Assembly (NCBI RefSeq): GCF_009767585.1
Contig: NZ_WSNW01000001.1
Coordinates: 2,750,041 to 2,814,040, forward strand
Direction of reading: 5' to 3'
Length of the DNA stretch: 64,000 nt
Source of the DNA: Coprobacillus cateniformis
GTDB taxonomy: Bacteria > Bacillota_I > Bacilli_A > Erysipelotrichales > Coprobacillaceae
Part shown: piece by piece, positions 15,799 through 24,256 of the stretch
How positions within the stretch are numbered: position 1 is the stretch's first letter
Layout of the letters: the number at the start of each line of letters is the position of its first letter
Notes under the pieces: generated by a model
Told to the model about the DNA's origin: nothing
Seen by the model: the letters and a program-made list of their open reading frames with translations, nothing else
The model's database searches: none
Program-made: the position numbers and the translations under genes

Positions 15799-17601
15799 TT
15801 ATTCTACAGTTACAGATTTAGCTAAATTACGTGGTTTATCCACATCACAACCTTTTATACAAGCTGTATAATAAGCCATTAATTGTAAAGGTATAGCAAC
15901 CAAAATAGACTGCAATGTTGGAGAAACATTTGGTAAATAATAAGTGTTTTCAACATTTTTAATCTCTTCACGATGTGTTGTCAAGAGGATAACTTTTGCT
16001 CCTCTGGCAATTGTTTCTTGAATATTACTTATTGTTTTTGCTGCAATATGTGGTTGTGTTGCGACTGCGATTACAACGGAACCTTCTTCAATTAAAGCAA
16101 TTGGACCATGTTTTAATTCTCCAGCAATATAAGCATCAGCATGGACATAAGAGACTTCTTTGAGTTTTAATGCACCTTCTAAAACACTTGCATAATCTAA
16201 ACTTCTTCCAATGAAATAAGCATCATGAAGATTTTCTAACATTTTTGCATAGTTTTCAAAGATAGCATGATCATTTAAAATGTTCTCAACATATTGAGGG
16301 ATTGTATTTAATTGATCAATTAATTCATGATCAATATCTTTTCCAAGAACTTGAGCTATATAATAAGCGAGTAACATGAGTAAAACCAATTGAGTTGTAT
16401 AAGCCTTCGTAGAAGCAACAGCAATTTCTGGACCAGCACATGTATATAAAACATAGTCAGCATCTCTAGAAATTGTACTTCCTAAGACATTAGCTATCGC
16501 AATTGTTGTTGCGCCTTTTTCTTTGGCTAAACGAAGTGCAGCTAAAGTATCGGCGGTCTCCCCAGATTGTGATACAAAAATAGCTAAAGTATGCTCATCA
16601 ATAAGTGGATCATTATATCTAAATTCACTTGCTACCATAACAATGACAGGGAGTTTTGTGGTTCTTTCTAAAACTTGAGAACCACATAGCGTTGCATGAT
16701 AAGCTGTTCCGCAAGCCACAAAGTAAACTTTATTATAGTTAATGAAATCAATCTCCTGTAGTTCATCAAGAACAATTTTATCTTTAACAATACGCCCTCT
16801 TAATGTTTCTTGAATCACATGTGGTTGTTCATAGATTTCTTTTAACATAAAAGTATCATAACCATCTTTTTGAGCAGCTTCTAAATCATAAGGAATTGTG
16901 ACTAATTCTTTTGTTATGGGATTTCCATCATGATTATAAAATTCGATATGTTCATTTTCTAAAATAGCCATTTCATAATCATTTAAGAAATAAACATCTT
17001 TTGTATATTCCAATAAAGCTGGAATATCACTTGCAGCTACATAGGCTCCATCTGCTTTTCCAATAATTAATGGACTATCTTTTTTGGCTACAATGATTTT
17101 ATCAGGTTCTAATGTTGAAACAATACATAAGGCATAACTACCATCAATCCTTTTTAAAACTTTCTTTGTGGCTTCAAAAAGATTTCCCTCAAAGTATTCA
17201 TCTAATAAATGAACAACAACTTCACTATCAGTTTCTGATTGAAACTGATATCCTTTTTTGATTAGTTCTTCTTTTAATTCACGATAGTTTTCAATAATAC
17301 CATTATGAACTAAAGAAATTGTTTCATCATCATTTGTATGAGGATGAGAATTTAAATTTGAAGGAATTCCATGAGTTGCCCATCTTGTATGACCAATTCC
17401 AACATGTCCTTCCAAGTGATAATCTTGAAGCTTATCTTCAAGATTTTTTAATCGTCCCTTACATTTAATCGTTTTTAAACCTTCATTTTCAAGAATTGTT
17501 ATGCCAGCACTATCATATCCTCGATACTCAAGTTTAGACAATCCTTGCATTAAAAAGGGTAAAGCAAAACCATTACCGCAATACGCTGTAATTCCACACA
17601 T
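15799..17601 (-). CDS. glmS: Glutamine--fructose-6-phosphate aminotransferase
   Basis: 600 residues, full length. Cys2 (MCGITAYCG) is the glutaminase nucleophile, followed by GHTRWATHG and LVHNGIIENY of the class II amidotransferase domain. The two SIS isomerase domains carry SQSGETADTLAALR and ELKHGPIALIEEGS; the end KSVTVE is canonical. It makes glucosamine 6-phosphate for peptidoglycan. Expression is controlled by the self-cleaving ribozyme in its 5' leader. Confidence 0.97.
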   Translation of the reverse strand: MCGITAYCGNGFALPFLMQGLSKLEYRGYDSAGITILENEGLKTIKCKGRLKNLEDKLQDYHLEGHVGIGHTRWATHGIPSNLNSHPHTNDDETISLVHNGIIENYRELKEELIKKGYQFQSETDSEVVVHLLDEYFEGNLFEATKKVLKRIDGSYALCIVSTLEPDKIIVAKKDSPLIIGKADGAYVAASDIPALLEYTKDVYFLNDYEMAILENEHIEFYNHDGNPITKELVTIPYDLEAAQKDGYDTFMLKEIYEQPHVIQETLRGRIVKDKIVLDELQEIDFINYNKVYFVACGTAYHATLCGSQVLERTTKLPVIVMVASEFRYNDPLIDEHTLAIFVSQSGETADTLAALRLAKEKGATTIAIANVLGSTISRDADYVLYTCAGPEIAVASTKAYTTQLVLLMLLAYYIAQVLGKDIDHELIDQLNTIPQYVENILNDHAIFENYAKMLENLHDAYFIGRSLDYASVLEGALKLKEVSYVHADAYIAGELKHGPIALIEEGSVVIAVATQPHIAAKTISNIQETIARGAKVILLTTHREEIKNVENTYYLPNVSPTLQSILVAIPLQLMAYYTACIKGCDVDKPRNLAKSVTVE

Positions 17602-17639
17602 AAAAACATACCTCCATTAGATTTTTTTATTATTGAATG

Positions 17640-17780
17640 AAGTTATGCTTGATGATATTTGTTTAATGATTACTCATTATTTTTGCTCATCGTTTAGGTA
17701 GCATCATACCTCCAGATCATCCGCCGAATCTTTCGATAAATCTGGTCCTCGTCAACTCCTAAGAGTCCTGGCGCTATTTT
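17640..17780 (-). ncRNA. glmS ribozyme/riboswitch
   Basis: On the minus strand the leader contains the core AGCGCCAGGACTC, AGTTGACGAGGA, TTATCGAAAGATTCGGCGG and ATGATCTGG, matching the glmS ribozyme order (cleavage site, P2, P2.1/P2.2 core). Cleavage is expected between the A at 17775 and the G at 17774 when glucosamine 6-phosphate binds. It lies immediately upstream of glmS. Outer limits are approximate. The rest of the 17602-18026 gap holds only promoter-like AT-rich sequence. Confidence 0.92.
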
Positions 17781-18026
17781 CTTTCATCCTTCTTCAATAA
17801 CGTAATTCATTATACATGAATCTTTTTTTTATAGTTTTCAAATTGTGAAAACAATATGACACTATATGACTATTTTATGTGATATTAGGAATAATTGTGA
17901 TATTTTCTATCGAAAATAAGTCAGATTTCCTACGTTTTACATAGATTTTAAAAATTTTTTAAAAAAGTTTGTTTAAAAAGAAGAAAAATGAGAAAAAATT
18001 TTGAATATATAAGTAGGAGGGTTATT

Positions 18027-18548
18027 ATGAGTATAGAAACAAATTTAATGGAAATGAATAAATCACTCAAGAAACTAAAAGAATCTGGTGTCTATGATGT
18101 AGAAAAGTATAGCTATGCTTTATTGCATCAAACCAATCAATTAGAATATTTCTATTGTCATCTTGTAAAAGATGGAGATTGTGATCAAACTTATTATCAT
18201 GTTCATAAAAGACCACATATCCATGAACTGGCATATTTCAATATTGGACGAGGGTTTCCTAAAGAATTAATGGATGGACATTGGTGCTATGTTTTAAAGG
18301 ATATGGGATATAAGATGTTAGTTCTTCCCTGTACATCTATTAAAGAGGATTCAACACCAGCTAATCCTTCATTTGAGAAGGATATTACAATAAAAACAGA
18401 CAAACATATAACGTATTGCCGTATTCAATTAAGTGATATTCGTTCCATAGATATTCAAAGGTTAGATTTAAGAAAACCATTTTATCATGTTTTAACTGAT
18501 CAACAAGAAATTTTAGAGTTTGTAGAAAAAAATCTATTTGATAAGTAA
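18027..18548 (+). CDS. PemK/MazF-like domain protein, unassigned
   Basis: 173 residues from the ATG at 18027 behind AGGAGG (18015-18020). The central stretch FNIGRGFPKELMDGHWCYVL then KMLVLPCTSIK follows the layout of PemK/MazF-like proteins (N-I-G-x-E, a conserved H-x-x-V-V-L, then P-x-T-S-K). A ~60-residue helical N-terminus precedes it, ending in a His-rich YYHVHKRPHIHELAYF. No antitoxin-sized gene is adjacent, so a classical toxin-antitoxin role is doubtful. The fold call is by eye only. Confidence 0.45.
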   Translation: MSIETNLMEMNKSLKKLKESGVYDVEKYSYALLHQTNQLEYFYCHLVKDGDCDQTYYHVHKRPHIHELAYFNIGRGFPKELMDGHWCYVLKDMGYKMLVLPCTSIKEDSTPANPSFEKDITIKTDKHITYCRIQLSDIRSIDIQRLDLRKPFYHVLTDQQEILEFVEKNLFDK

Positions 18549-18593
18549 TTCTCTTTCATGTATGATTAGGTCATATATGTGGGGGAATTATAG

Positions 18594-19292
18594 ATGGAAG
18601 AGTTTTTATGTGGATGTAAAAAGGGGATACCAATAGCATTGGGCTATTTTCCAGTTTCTTTTTCATTTGGTGTACTGGTTGTTTCAAGTGGCTTGCCACT
18701 AGGTTTAGCAACATTGATTTCGATGACCAATTTAACATCATCTGGACAATTTGCAGGTGTTTCTTTAATGCTGACAAATGCATCTTATATTGAGATGGCG
18801 TTAACATTGTTAATGATTAATGCTAGATATTTCTTAATGTCATTATCTTTGAGTCAAAAAATCGATCAGAAAATGAGTACTTTGCAAAGAATGATTATTT
18901 CGTTTGGTATTACTGATGAAACTTTTAGTTTAGCTTCTTTACAGCATGGAAATTTAACTTTTCGTTTTATGTCTGGATTTATTTTATTGCCTATTATTGG
19001 ATGGACATGTGGAGCATTTGCTGGTGAGGTATTAATGAATTTTTTACCAGTTGCATTACAAAATGCAATGGGAATTGCTTTGTATGGAATGTTTTTAGCT
19101 ATTATTGTTCCACCAGCAACGAAGTCACGCAAAATATTAGAAGTTGTTTTTATAAGTGCTGTTATGTCTGTTATTTTCTTTTATGGTCAGATGTTTGATC
19201 ATTTATCGAGTGGTTTTAAATTGATTATTGCAACATTAAGTGGTGCAATTTATGGTGCATGGCGTTATCCTCTTGAGGAGGATAGTGTATGA
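18594..19292 (+). CDS. azlC: AzlC-family branched-chain amino acid exporter, large subunit
   Basis: 232 residues, strongly hydrophobic with several membrane helices. The opening GCKKGIPIALGYFPVSFSFG and the SSGQFAGVSLM and INARYFLMSLSLSQKI blocks are typical AzlC. With AzlD it forms an inner-membrane exporter of branched-chain amino acids and analogues. The start follows GTGGGGGAATTATAG. Its stop overlaps the AzlD start as ATGA, so the pair is coupled. Confidence 0.9.
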   Translation: MEEFLCGCKKGIPIALGYFPVSFSFGVLVVSSGLPLGLATLISMTNLTSSGQFAGVSLMLTNASYIEMALTLLMINARYFLMSLSLSQKIDQKMSTLQRMIISFGITDETFSLASLQHGNLTFRFMSGFILLPIIGWTCGAFAGEVLMNFLPVALQNAMGIALYGMFLAIIVPPATKSRKILEVVFISAVMSVIFFYGQMFDHLSSGFKLIIATLSGAIYGAWRYPLEEDSV

Positions 19293-19594
19293 GTGAATAC
19301 ATATTTATAAGTGTTGCAATTATGGCTATCTTTACATATTTGCCAAGAATGTTACCATTAACACTCTTTAGGAAAGAAATAACATCACCATTTTTAAAAT
19401 CATTGTTATATTATGTGCCTTATGCAGTTTTATCCGCTTTAACGTTTCCAAGTATTATTTATGCAACAGCAAATATATATAGTGCAATTGGAGGGTGTTT
19501 TGTTGCGATGTATTTTGCTTATAAGGAAAAAGGGTTGGTATTTGTTGCTATAGCAGCAATGTTAACAAGTTATGTAATGAGTTTTATTTGTTAA
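19289..19594 (+). CDS. azlD: AzlD-family small subunit of branched-chain amino acid exporter
   Basis: 101 residues with three to four hydrophobic helices and the family block MAIFTYLPRMLPL. It overlaps azlC by 4 bases. A clean terminator follows. Confidence 0.88.
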   Translation: MSEYIFISVAIMAIFTYLPRMLPLTLFRKEITSPFLKSLLYYVPYAVLSALTFPSIIYATANIYSAIGGCFVAMYFAYKEKGLVFVAIAAMLTSYVMSFIC

Positions 19595-19595
19595 G

Positions 19596-19622
19596 GGAAC
19601 AAGAGAAATCTTGTTCCTTTTC
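19596..19622 (+). terminator. Terminator after azlCD
   Basis: GGAACAAG (19596-19603) pairs with CTTGTTCC (19610-19617), followed by TTTTCTT. Confidence 0.8.
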
Positions 19623-19700
19623 TTATCAGAGAAAGGAGACAAAAATAATGCTAATCAAGAATCGTTCCCCAACTATTTTAATATGAGTTGTGACTTTTGT

Positions 19701-19728
19701 TTGAGACATGAATAGAATATGATAAAAT
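19701..19728 (+). promoter_or_regulatory. Promoter of the lipoprotein-adhesin pair
   Basis: TTGAGA (19701-19706), a 16-base spacer and TAAAAT (19723-19728) precede the lipoprotein gene at 19755. Confidence 0.5.
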
Positions 19729-19754
19729 GATATTGATCTAAAGGGTGGGATATT

Positions 19755-20528
19755 ATGAAAAATGTATTGAAAAGACATCGCTCAAAAATCATGATTATTT
19801 TATTGAGTAGTATTTTATTAGGATGTTCTCAAGAAAAGATGATATTAAAGAAAGAAAAGTTTGTTGTAGAATATGGACAATCTATTTCTACAAAAGTAAG
19901 TGATTATTTAGATAATAAAGATAACTTTTTAAAAGATGTCAAAATGACTGTTGATGGCCAAAATGAAGAAGGAAAAACTTATTTGTCTATAGGTCAATAT
20001 AAGGTATCTTTTACACGTAATCAAAAAACTGTTGAAACTACAGTAGAAATTGTAGATACAACAGCACCAGAGTTTAAGGATTTAAAAGAAAGTTATAAAG
20101 TAAACCTTAATGGTAAGTTAGATATAACTCAATTAAAAGTCACTGATTTGTCTAAAGTCACTCTTTCTATTGATGATAGTAAAGTGAATTATAGCAAAAG
20201 TGGAATTTACACAGCTAATGTAATTGCTAAGGATGAAAGTGGAAATGAAACGAGGAAAGATATTAAGATTGTAGTTGAAGAAAAGAAAAAAGATCCTGGA
20301 TCTTCTTCTCAGTCTTCTCAATCAAATAATTCAAGTAAAGGTTCATCTAGTAAGAATAAGAGTAAATCAAATTCAAGTAGTTCATCGAGTTCGAAAATAG
20401 ATGAATCACAACCTGACAAAAAAAATTCTATTATCGTAACACCTGATTCAGATAGTTATCAAGAATTTAATAACGGTAATAATTATGGATGGGGTGGGAG
20501 CTTTGAGTGGCCTGATGAATGGGAATAG
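19755..20528 (+). CDS. Surface lipoprotein with Ig-like domain (chromosomal paralogue of the ICE lipoproteins)
   Basis: 257 residues. A signal peptide ends in the lipobox ILLGC, giving a membrane-anchored lipoprotein. A VEYGQSIS-type N-terminal module is followed by an Ig-like repeat (TTAPEFKDLKESY ... VNYSKSGIYTANVIAKDESG), then a Ser/Asn/Lys-rich linker and an acidic Trp-rich tail ending FEWPDEWE. The architecture and many residues match the two lipoproteins at 53678 and 54670. It is 62 bases upstream of a giant adhesin that also has an ICE twin. The role is unknown; probably cell-surface assembly or contact. Confidence 0.75.
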   Translation: MKNVLKRHRSKIMIILLSSILLGCSQEKMILKKEKFVVEYGQSISTKVSDYLDNKDNFLKDVKMTVDGQNEEGKTYLSIGQYKVSFTRNQKTVETTVEIVDTTAPEFKDLKESYKVNLNGKLDITQLKVTDLSKVTLSIDDSKVNYSKSGIYTANVIAKDESGNETRKDIKIVVEEKKKDPGSSSQSSQSNNSSKGSSSKNKSKSNSSSSSSSKIDESQPDKKNSIIVTPDSDSYQEFNNGNNYGWGGSFEWPDEWE

Positions 20529-20590
20529 AATTGATAAAATATTGAAGAGTATATTGATACTCTTTTTTTAATGAAAAGGAGAAATGAATA

Positions 20591-23500
20591 TTGAACAAGT
20601 TAAGCAAATTATTTAAAATGATACTATCAATCATAATAATAGTATCATTTTCGTTAGTCTCAATTGGAAATGTATCTGCAAATAATATTTCTAATAGCAA
20701 TGATTATCCAAAACAAGATAAAATCGAATATAATGGAAAAATAACATATGGTAGTAATATTGTAGGAGATTTTACTATTAATGGAAAACAAGCATTTTGT
20801 ATGGAACACCCAAAAAGCACACCACCAACAGGTACAAAGATTACAGTTTCCATTTATGATAATGCTGATATTAGGAAGGTATTGTATTATGGATGGGGTG
20901 GTCCAGAACAATGGAGTGGTTTTGAAAATAGAGCACATGGTATAGTAGTCACATCACTTGCTTTGAGTTATTACTACTATGGAGATAATTCTTCATTCAA
21001 AACTATTAAGAATTTTATGGAATTTATAGAAAAAAATAAGGTTCCATCGTTTGAATTAGAATTTTCTAAATCTAATGTCCTTGCATTCAGAGATGGAAAT
21101 ATTCAAAAAACGGAATCTATTACTTTGAAAAGTGGTAGCGATATTTTTGGTATAACTATAAATTTACCAGATGAAGTAACTTATGTTAATGAAGGAAATG
21201 GAAACAGACAAACAGGTGGAAGTTTAACAATTAAAGGTAAAACAAAATTTCATTTTGAAGCTCCTTTGAATGTGGAATTAGATAAATGGAATACTGGAGA
21301 ACAAACAAAAAGTTATAACTTTAGTCCGATATTAGCAAAAGCAGGAGGTAGTTATCAATCTACAGGATATGGTGAATATGTTGAAGATCCATCTAAAACA
21401 ACTTCTCTTACTGTGGACTGGCTACAATTAGCAAGTTTAGAGTTAACCAAGACTGATGTTTATGGAAATCTAATTAATGGAGCAGTTTTTAGGTTATGGA
21501 ATAATGGAGATTATGATAAGGAGGTAACTGTAACGAATGGTAAAATCAAGGTGGATAACTTAACAACAGGCATATATTATTTACAAGAGAAAACAGCACC
21601 ACAAGGATTTTTAGTAGATGATACGATTTATACAATAACATTGAATGCTGGGGATAGTGCAAGTCAAACGGTAAGTAATAAAGAACCCACAGGGAAAATA
21701 ACTGTAGTAAAGGAAAGTGAGAATAAAGATAGAATTATTGGTGCTAAATTTAATGTTGTGGCGGATGGGGAGATAATATCAGCTGCTGGTAAAGTTTTAT
21801 ATAATAATGGAGATGTTGTTGATACTTTAACGACTGATAAACAAGGAACAGCAGTAACAAAGAATCTTCCTTTAGGAAATTATATTGTTTATGAGACGCA
21901 AGCTCCAACTGGATATTTATTAAATACAGAGCGTTATCAAGTTTCATTGAGGTATGACAATCAAACAACTCCTGTCATTACAAGTTCAACGACCATTGAA
22001 GATAAAGAACCCTTAGGAAGTATTCATTTAGAAAAAGAAATAGAGAGTACTATTACAGATCACCAACTTGGTGATGCTTTTTTATCTCAAGTAGAATTTG
22101 GATTATATGCTCGAGAAAAGATTACAAATGTCTCTGGAACAAAAGTTTTTTATAGTCAAGATGAACTTGTTTCAAAGAAAATAACAGATGAGAATGGGCA
22201 TATAGAATGGACAGATTTACCAATGGGAAATTATTATATTAAAGAATTACAGACAAATCCTTCAATGATATTAAATCCTGATATTATATATGTTTCTCTT
22301 CATTACCAGAACCAAACAACGTCACATGTTACTGTGAAAACAAAAACGAGTAATACAATAGCAAGTCAACGGATACAAATTTTTAAAGAAGGAATCAAAG
22401 ATGGTGAAGCAGGTACCGTGCCAGGACTTGCAGGCGCTGAGTTCACTTTTGTTTTAAATAGTGAATATGAGAAAGTTGGATTTGATAAGGCTCATAAGTA
22501 TTTTGTTGGAACAACAGATACAAATGGATATCTAACAACTTCTTTATTACCATATGGAACTTATCGTGTTAAAGAAACCAAAACTCCTGAGGGATATTAT
22601 GGAGCAAGTGATTTTCTAATAACAATTGAAAAAGATGCCTCGCTATATGAGATAGGATATCAAATTAAAAAAGTAACTGTAAATAACGTTCCTTTTGAAT
22701 CATTGTTAAAAGTTGTGAAGAAAGATAAGGAAACAGGTAAAACAGTTCTTTTGAAAGGAGCAACTTTCAAAGTTAAAAATGTGGATACAAATGAATATGT
22801 ATCTTATATTGATTGGTCGTTGTTTCCACAAATTATTGTTAATCAATGGACAACACATGATGATGGGACGATAACATTGAATACGAAATTGAAAATAGGA
22901 CATTATCAATTAGAGGAAATTGAGGCACCTGATGGGTACGTTCTTACAAAAGAACCTATTCCTTTTGAAATCACTATGGATCATTATGAGATATCCAGTG
23001 ACCAAGTTACACCTATTACAGTTGTTCAATTGGTTGACCAATCTGTAAAGGGCAAGGTAACTATTGAGAAAAAAGGTGAAGTTTTAACAGATTATAAAGA
23101 TGGGAAATTTATTTATGAGGAAAGAGGATTAGCTCACGCAAAGTTTGGGATTTATGCTAAAAGTGATATCCTTGATCCAAGTCACGATGGGATAGTTCTG
23201 TATAAGCAAGGTGAACTTATTGAAACATTAGAAACAACAGAAGGAGGAAAAATAACATCTCATGAACTTCCTTTGGGAGATTATGAATGTAAAGAATTAG
23301 AAGCACCATATGGGTATGTCTTGAACTCAGAAGTCAAGACTTTTTCTTTGTCATATAAAGGACAGAGTGTTGATATTGTGTACGAAGATATAGGCATTAC
23401 TAATGAGCGACAAAAGATTGTTGTGGAGGTTAGCAAGAAGGATGAAGAAACAAAGAAGTATTTAAGTGGGGCTGAGATATCATTATTTGCCAATAGAGAT

Positions 23501-24226
23501 ATTTATAATTATGATGGAGATGTTATTGTTGAAGCAGGAACACTCTTAGAGACTATTGTTTCTCGTCAAGATGGAAAGGTTTCTTTTCAATCAGATTTAC
23601 CATTAGATTTAACTCCTGAATATGCAATTATGCCACTGTCAGAGCTCAATGATGAATTAGTAGGTGATACTAATTCTTTATATGTTGTTAAAGAAACGAA
23701 ACAGCCAGATGGATACCTTTTAAAAAATGTTCATTATTATGTTGATGGTAAGTATACTACTGAGAAACAAGATACGCTTATATTTACATATGATTTTTTA
23801 AATCAAGTGACAAAAACACAAATAAATAAGGTTGATAGTGAAACGCTTGAAAATATCATTGGAGCAAAACTTCAGGTAATAGATAAAGAATCTCATAAAG
23901 TTATAGATGAGTGGGTGAGTGAAAAGGAAGGACATTTGGTACAAGGACTTATTGTAGGAAGAACTTATATTCTTCACGAAGTAGAAGCACCATTCGGCTA
24001 TATTCTTGCTGCTGATACAGAATTTATTATTCCAGAAAGTCGAGAAATACAATCAATTACTTTTATGAATGTAAAGGCTCCAGTTATTACGTTAGGAGAT
24101 GAACCAAAGGTCAATATACCTCAAAAAGATATTCCAACAGAAGATCAAACAATAATTTTCTCTTATCTTATAATGGGGATAGGAGCATGTGCTATTCTAT
24201 TCATATTATTTAAAAAAGAAGATTAA
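20591..24226 (+). CDS. Giant Cna-B (SpaA-type) surface adhesin with thioester-like head
   Basis: 1211 residues. It has a signal peptide (to ~30), then a head of ~230 residues with C70 in NGKQAFCMEHP and the block YYGWGGPEQWSGF, like TQXA/thioester adhesin domains. A series of Cna-B/SpaA repeats follows, each closing with a motif such as YYLQEKTAPQGFLVDD or YQLEEIEAPDGYVLT. The C-terminus has IPTEDQ, a membrane helix and FKKED, a degenerate sortase signal. The start is TTG 20591 behind AAAAGGAGA; the ATG at 20584 is out of frame. It is strongly similar to the ICE adhesin at 55606. Confidence 0.85.
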   Translation: MNKLSKLFKMILSIIIIVSFSLVSIGNVSANNISNSNDYPKQDKIEYNGKITYGSNIVGDFTINGKQAFCMEHPKSTPPTGTKITVSIYDNADIRKVLYYGWGGPEQWSGFENRAHGIVVTSLALSYYYYGDNSSFKTIKNFMEFIEKNKVPSFELEFSKSNVLAFRDGNIQKTESITLKSGSDIFGITINLPDEVTYVNEGNGNRQTGGSLTIKGKTKFHFEAPLNVELDKWNTGEQTKSYNFSPILAKAGGSYQSTGYGEYVEDPSKTTSLTVDWLQLASLELTKTDVYGNLINGAVFRLWNNGDYDKEVTVTNGKIKVDNLTTGIYYLQEKTAPQGFLVDDTIYTITLNAGDSASQTVSNKEPTGKITVVKESENKDRIIGAKFNVVADGEIISAAGKVLYNNGDVVDTLTTDKQGTAVTKNLPLGNYIVYETQAPTGYLLNTERYQVSLRYDNQTTPVITSSTTIEDKEPLGSIHLEKEIESTITDHQLGDAFLSQVEFGLYAREKITNVSGTKVFYSQDELVSKKITDENGHIEWTDLPMGNYYIKELQTNPSMILNPDIIYVSLHYQNQTTSHVTVKTKTSNTIASQRIQIFKEGIKDGEAGTVPGLAGAEFTFVLNSEYEKVGFDKAHKYFVGTTDTNGYLTTSLLPYGTYRVKETKTPEGYYGASDFLITIEKDASLYEIGYQIKKVTVNNVPFESLLKVVKKDKETGKTVLLKGATFKVKNVDTNEYVSYIDWSLFPQIIVNQWTTHDDGTITLNTKLKIGHYQLEEIEAPDGYVLTKEPIPFEITMDHYEISSDQVTPITVVQLVDQSVKGKVTIEKKGEVLTDYKDGKFIYEERGLAHAKFGIYAKSDILDPSHDGIVLYKQGELIETLETTEGGKITSHELPLGDYECKELEAPYGYVLNSEVKTFSLSYKGQSVDIVYEDIGITNERQKIVVEVSKKDEETKKYLSGAEISLFANRDIYNYDGDVIVEAGTLLETIVSRQDGKVSFQSDLPLDLTPEYAIMPLSELNDELVGDTNSLYVVKETKQPDGYLLKNVHYYVDGKYTTEKQDTLIFTYDFLNQVTKTQINKVDSETLENIIGAKLQVIDKESHKVIDEWVSEKEGHLVQGLIVGRTYILHEVEAPFGYILAADTEFIIPESREIQSITFMNVKAPVITLGDEPKVNIPQKDIPTEDQTIIFSYLIMGIGACAILFILFKKED

Positions 24227-24256
24227 GAAAAATGATTATTCTTATAAAGTGAAGAT

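Noticed and set aside
19648..19686. 12-codon frame with a good ribosome-binding site between azlD and the lipoprotein gene
   Set aside because: Too short and without supporting structure or similarity; could be a leader peptide but nothing indicates regulation.
20660..24052. Antisense open frames inside the adhesin gene
   Set aside because: They lack ribosome-binding sites and read as low-complexity Ile/Tyr/Cys strings, shadows of the repeated Cna-B coding sequence.
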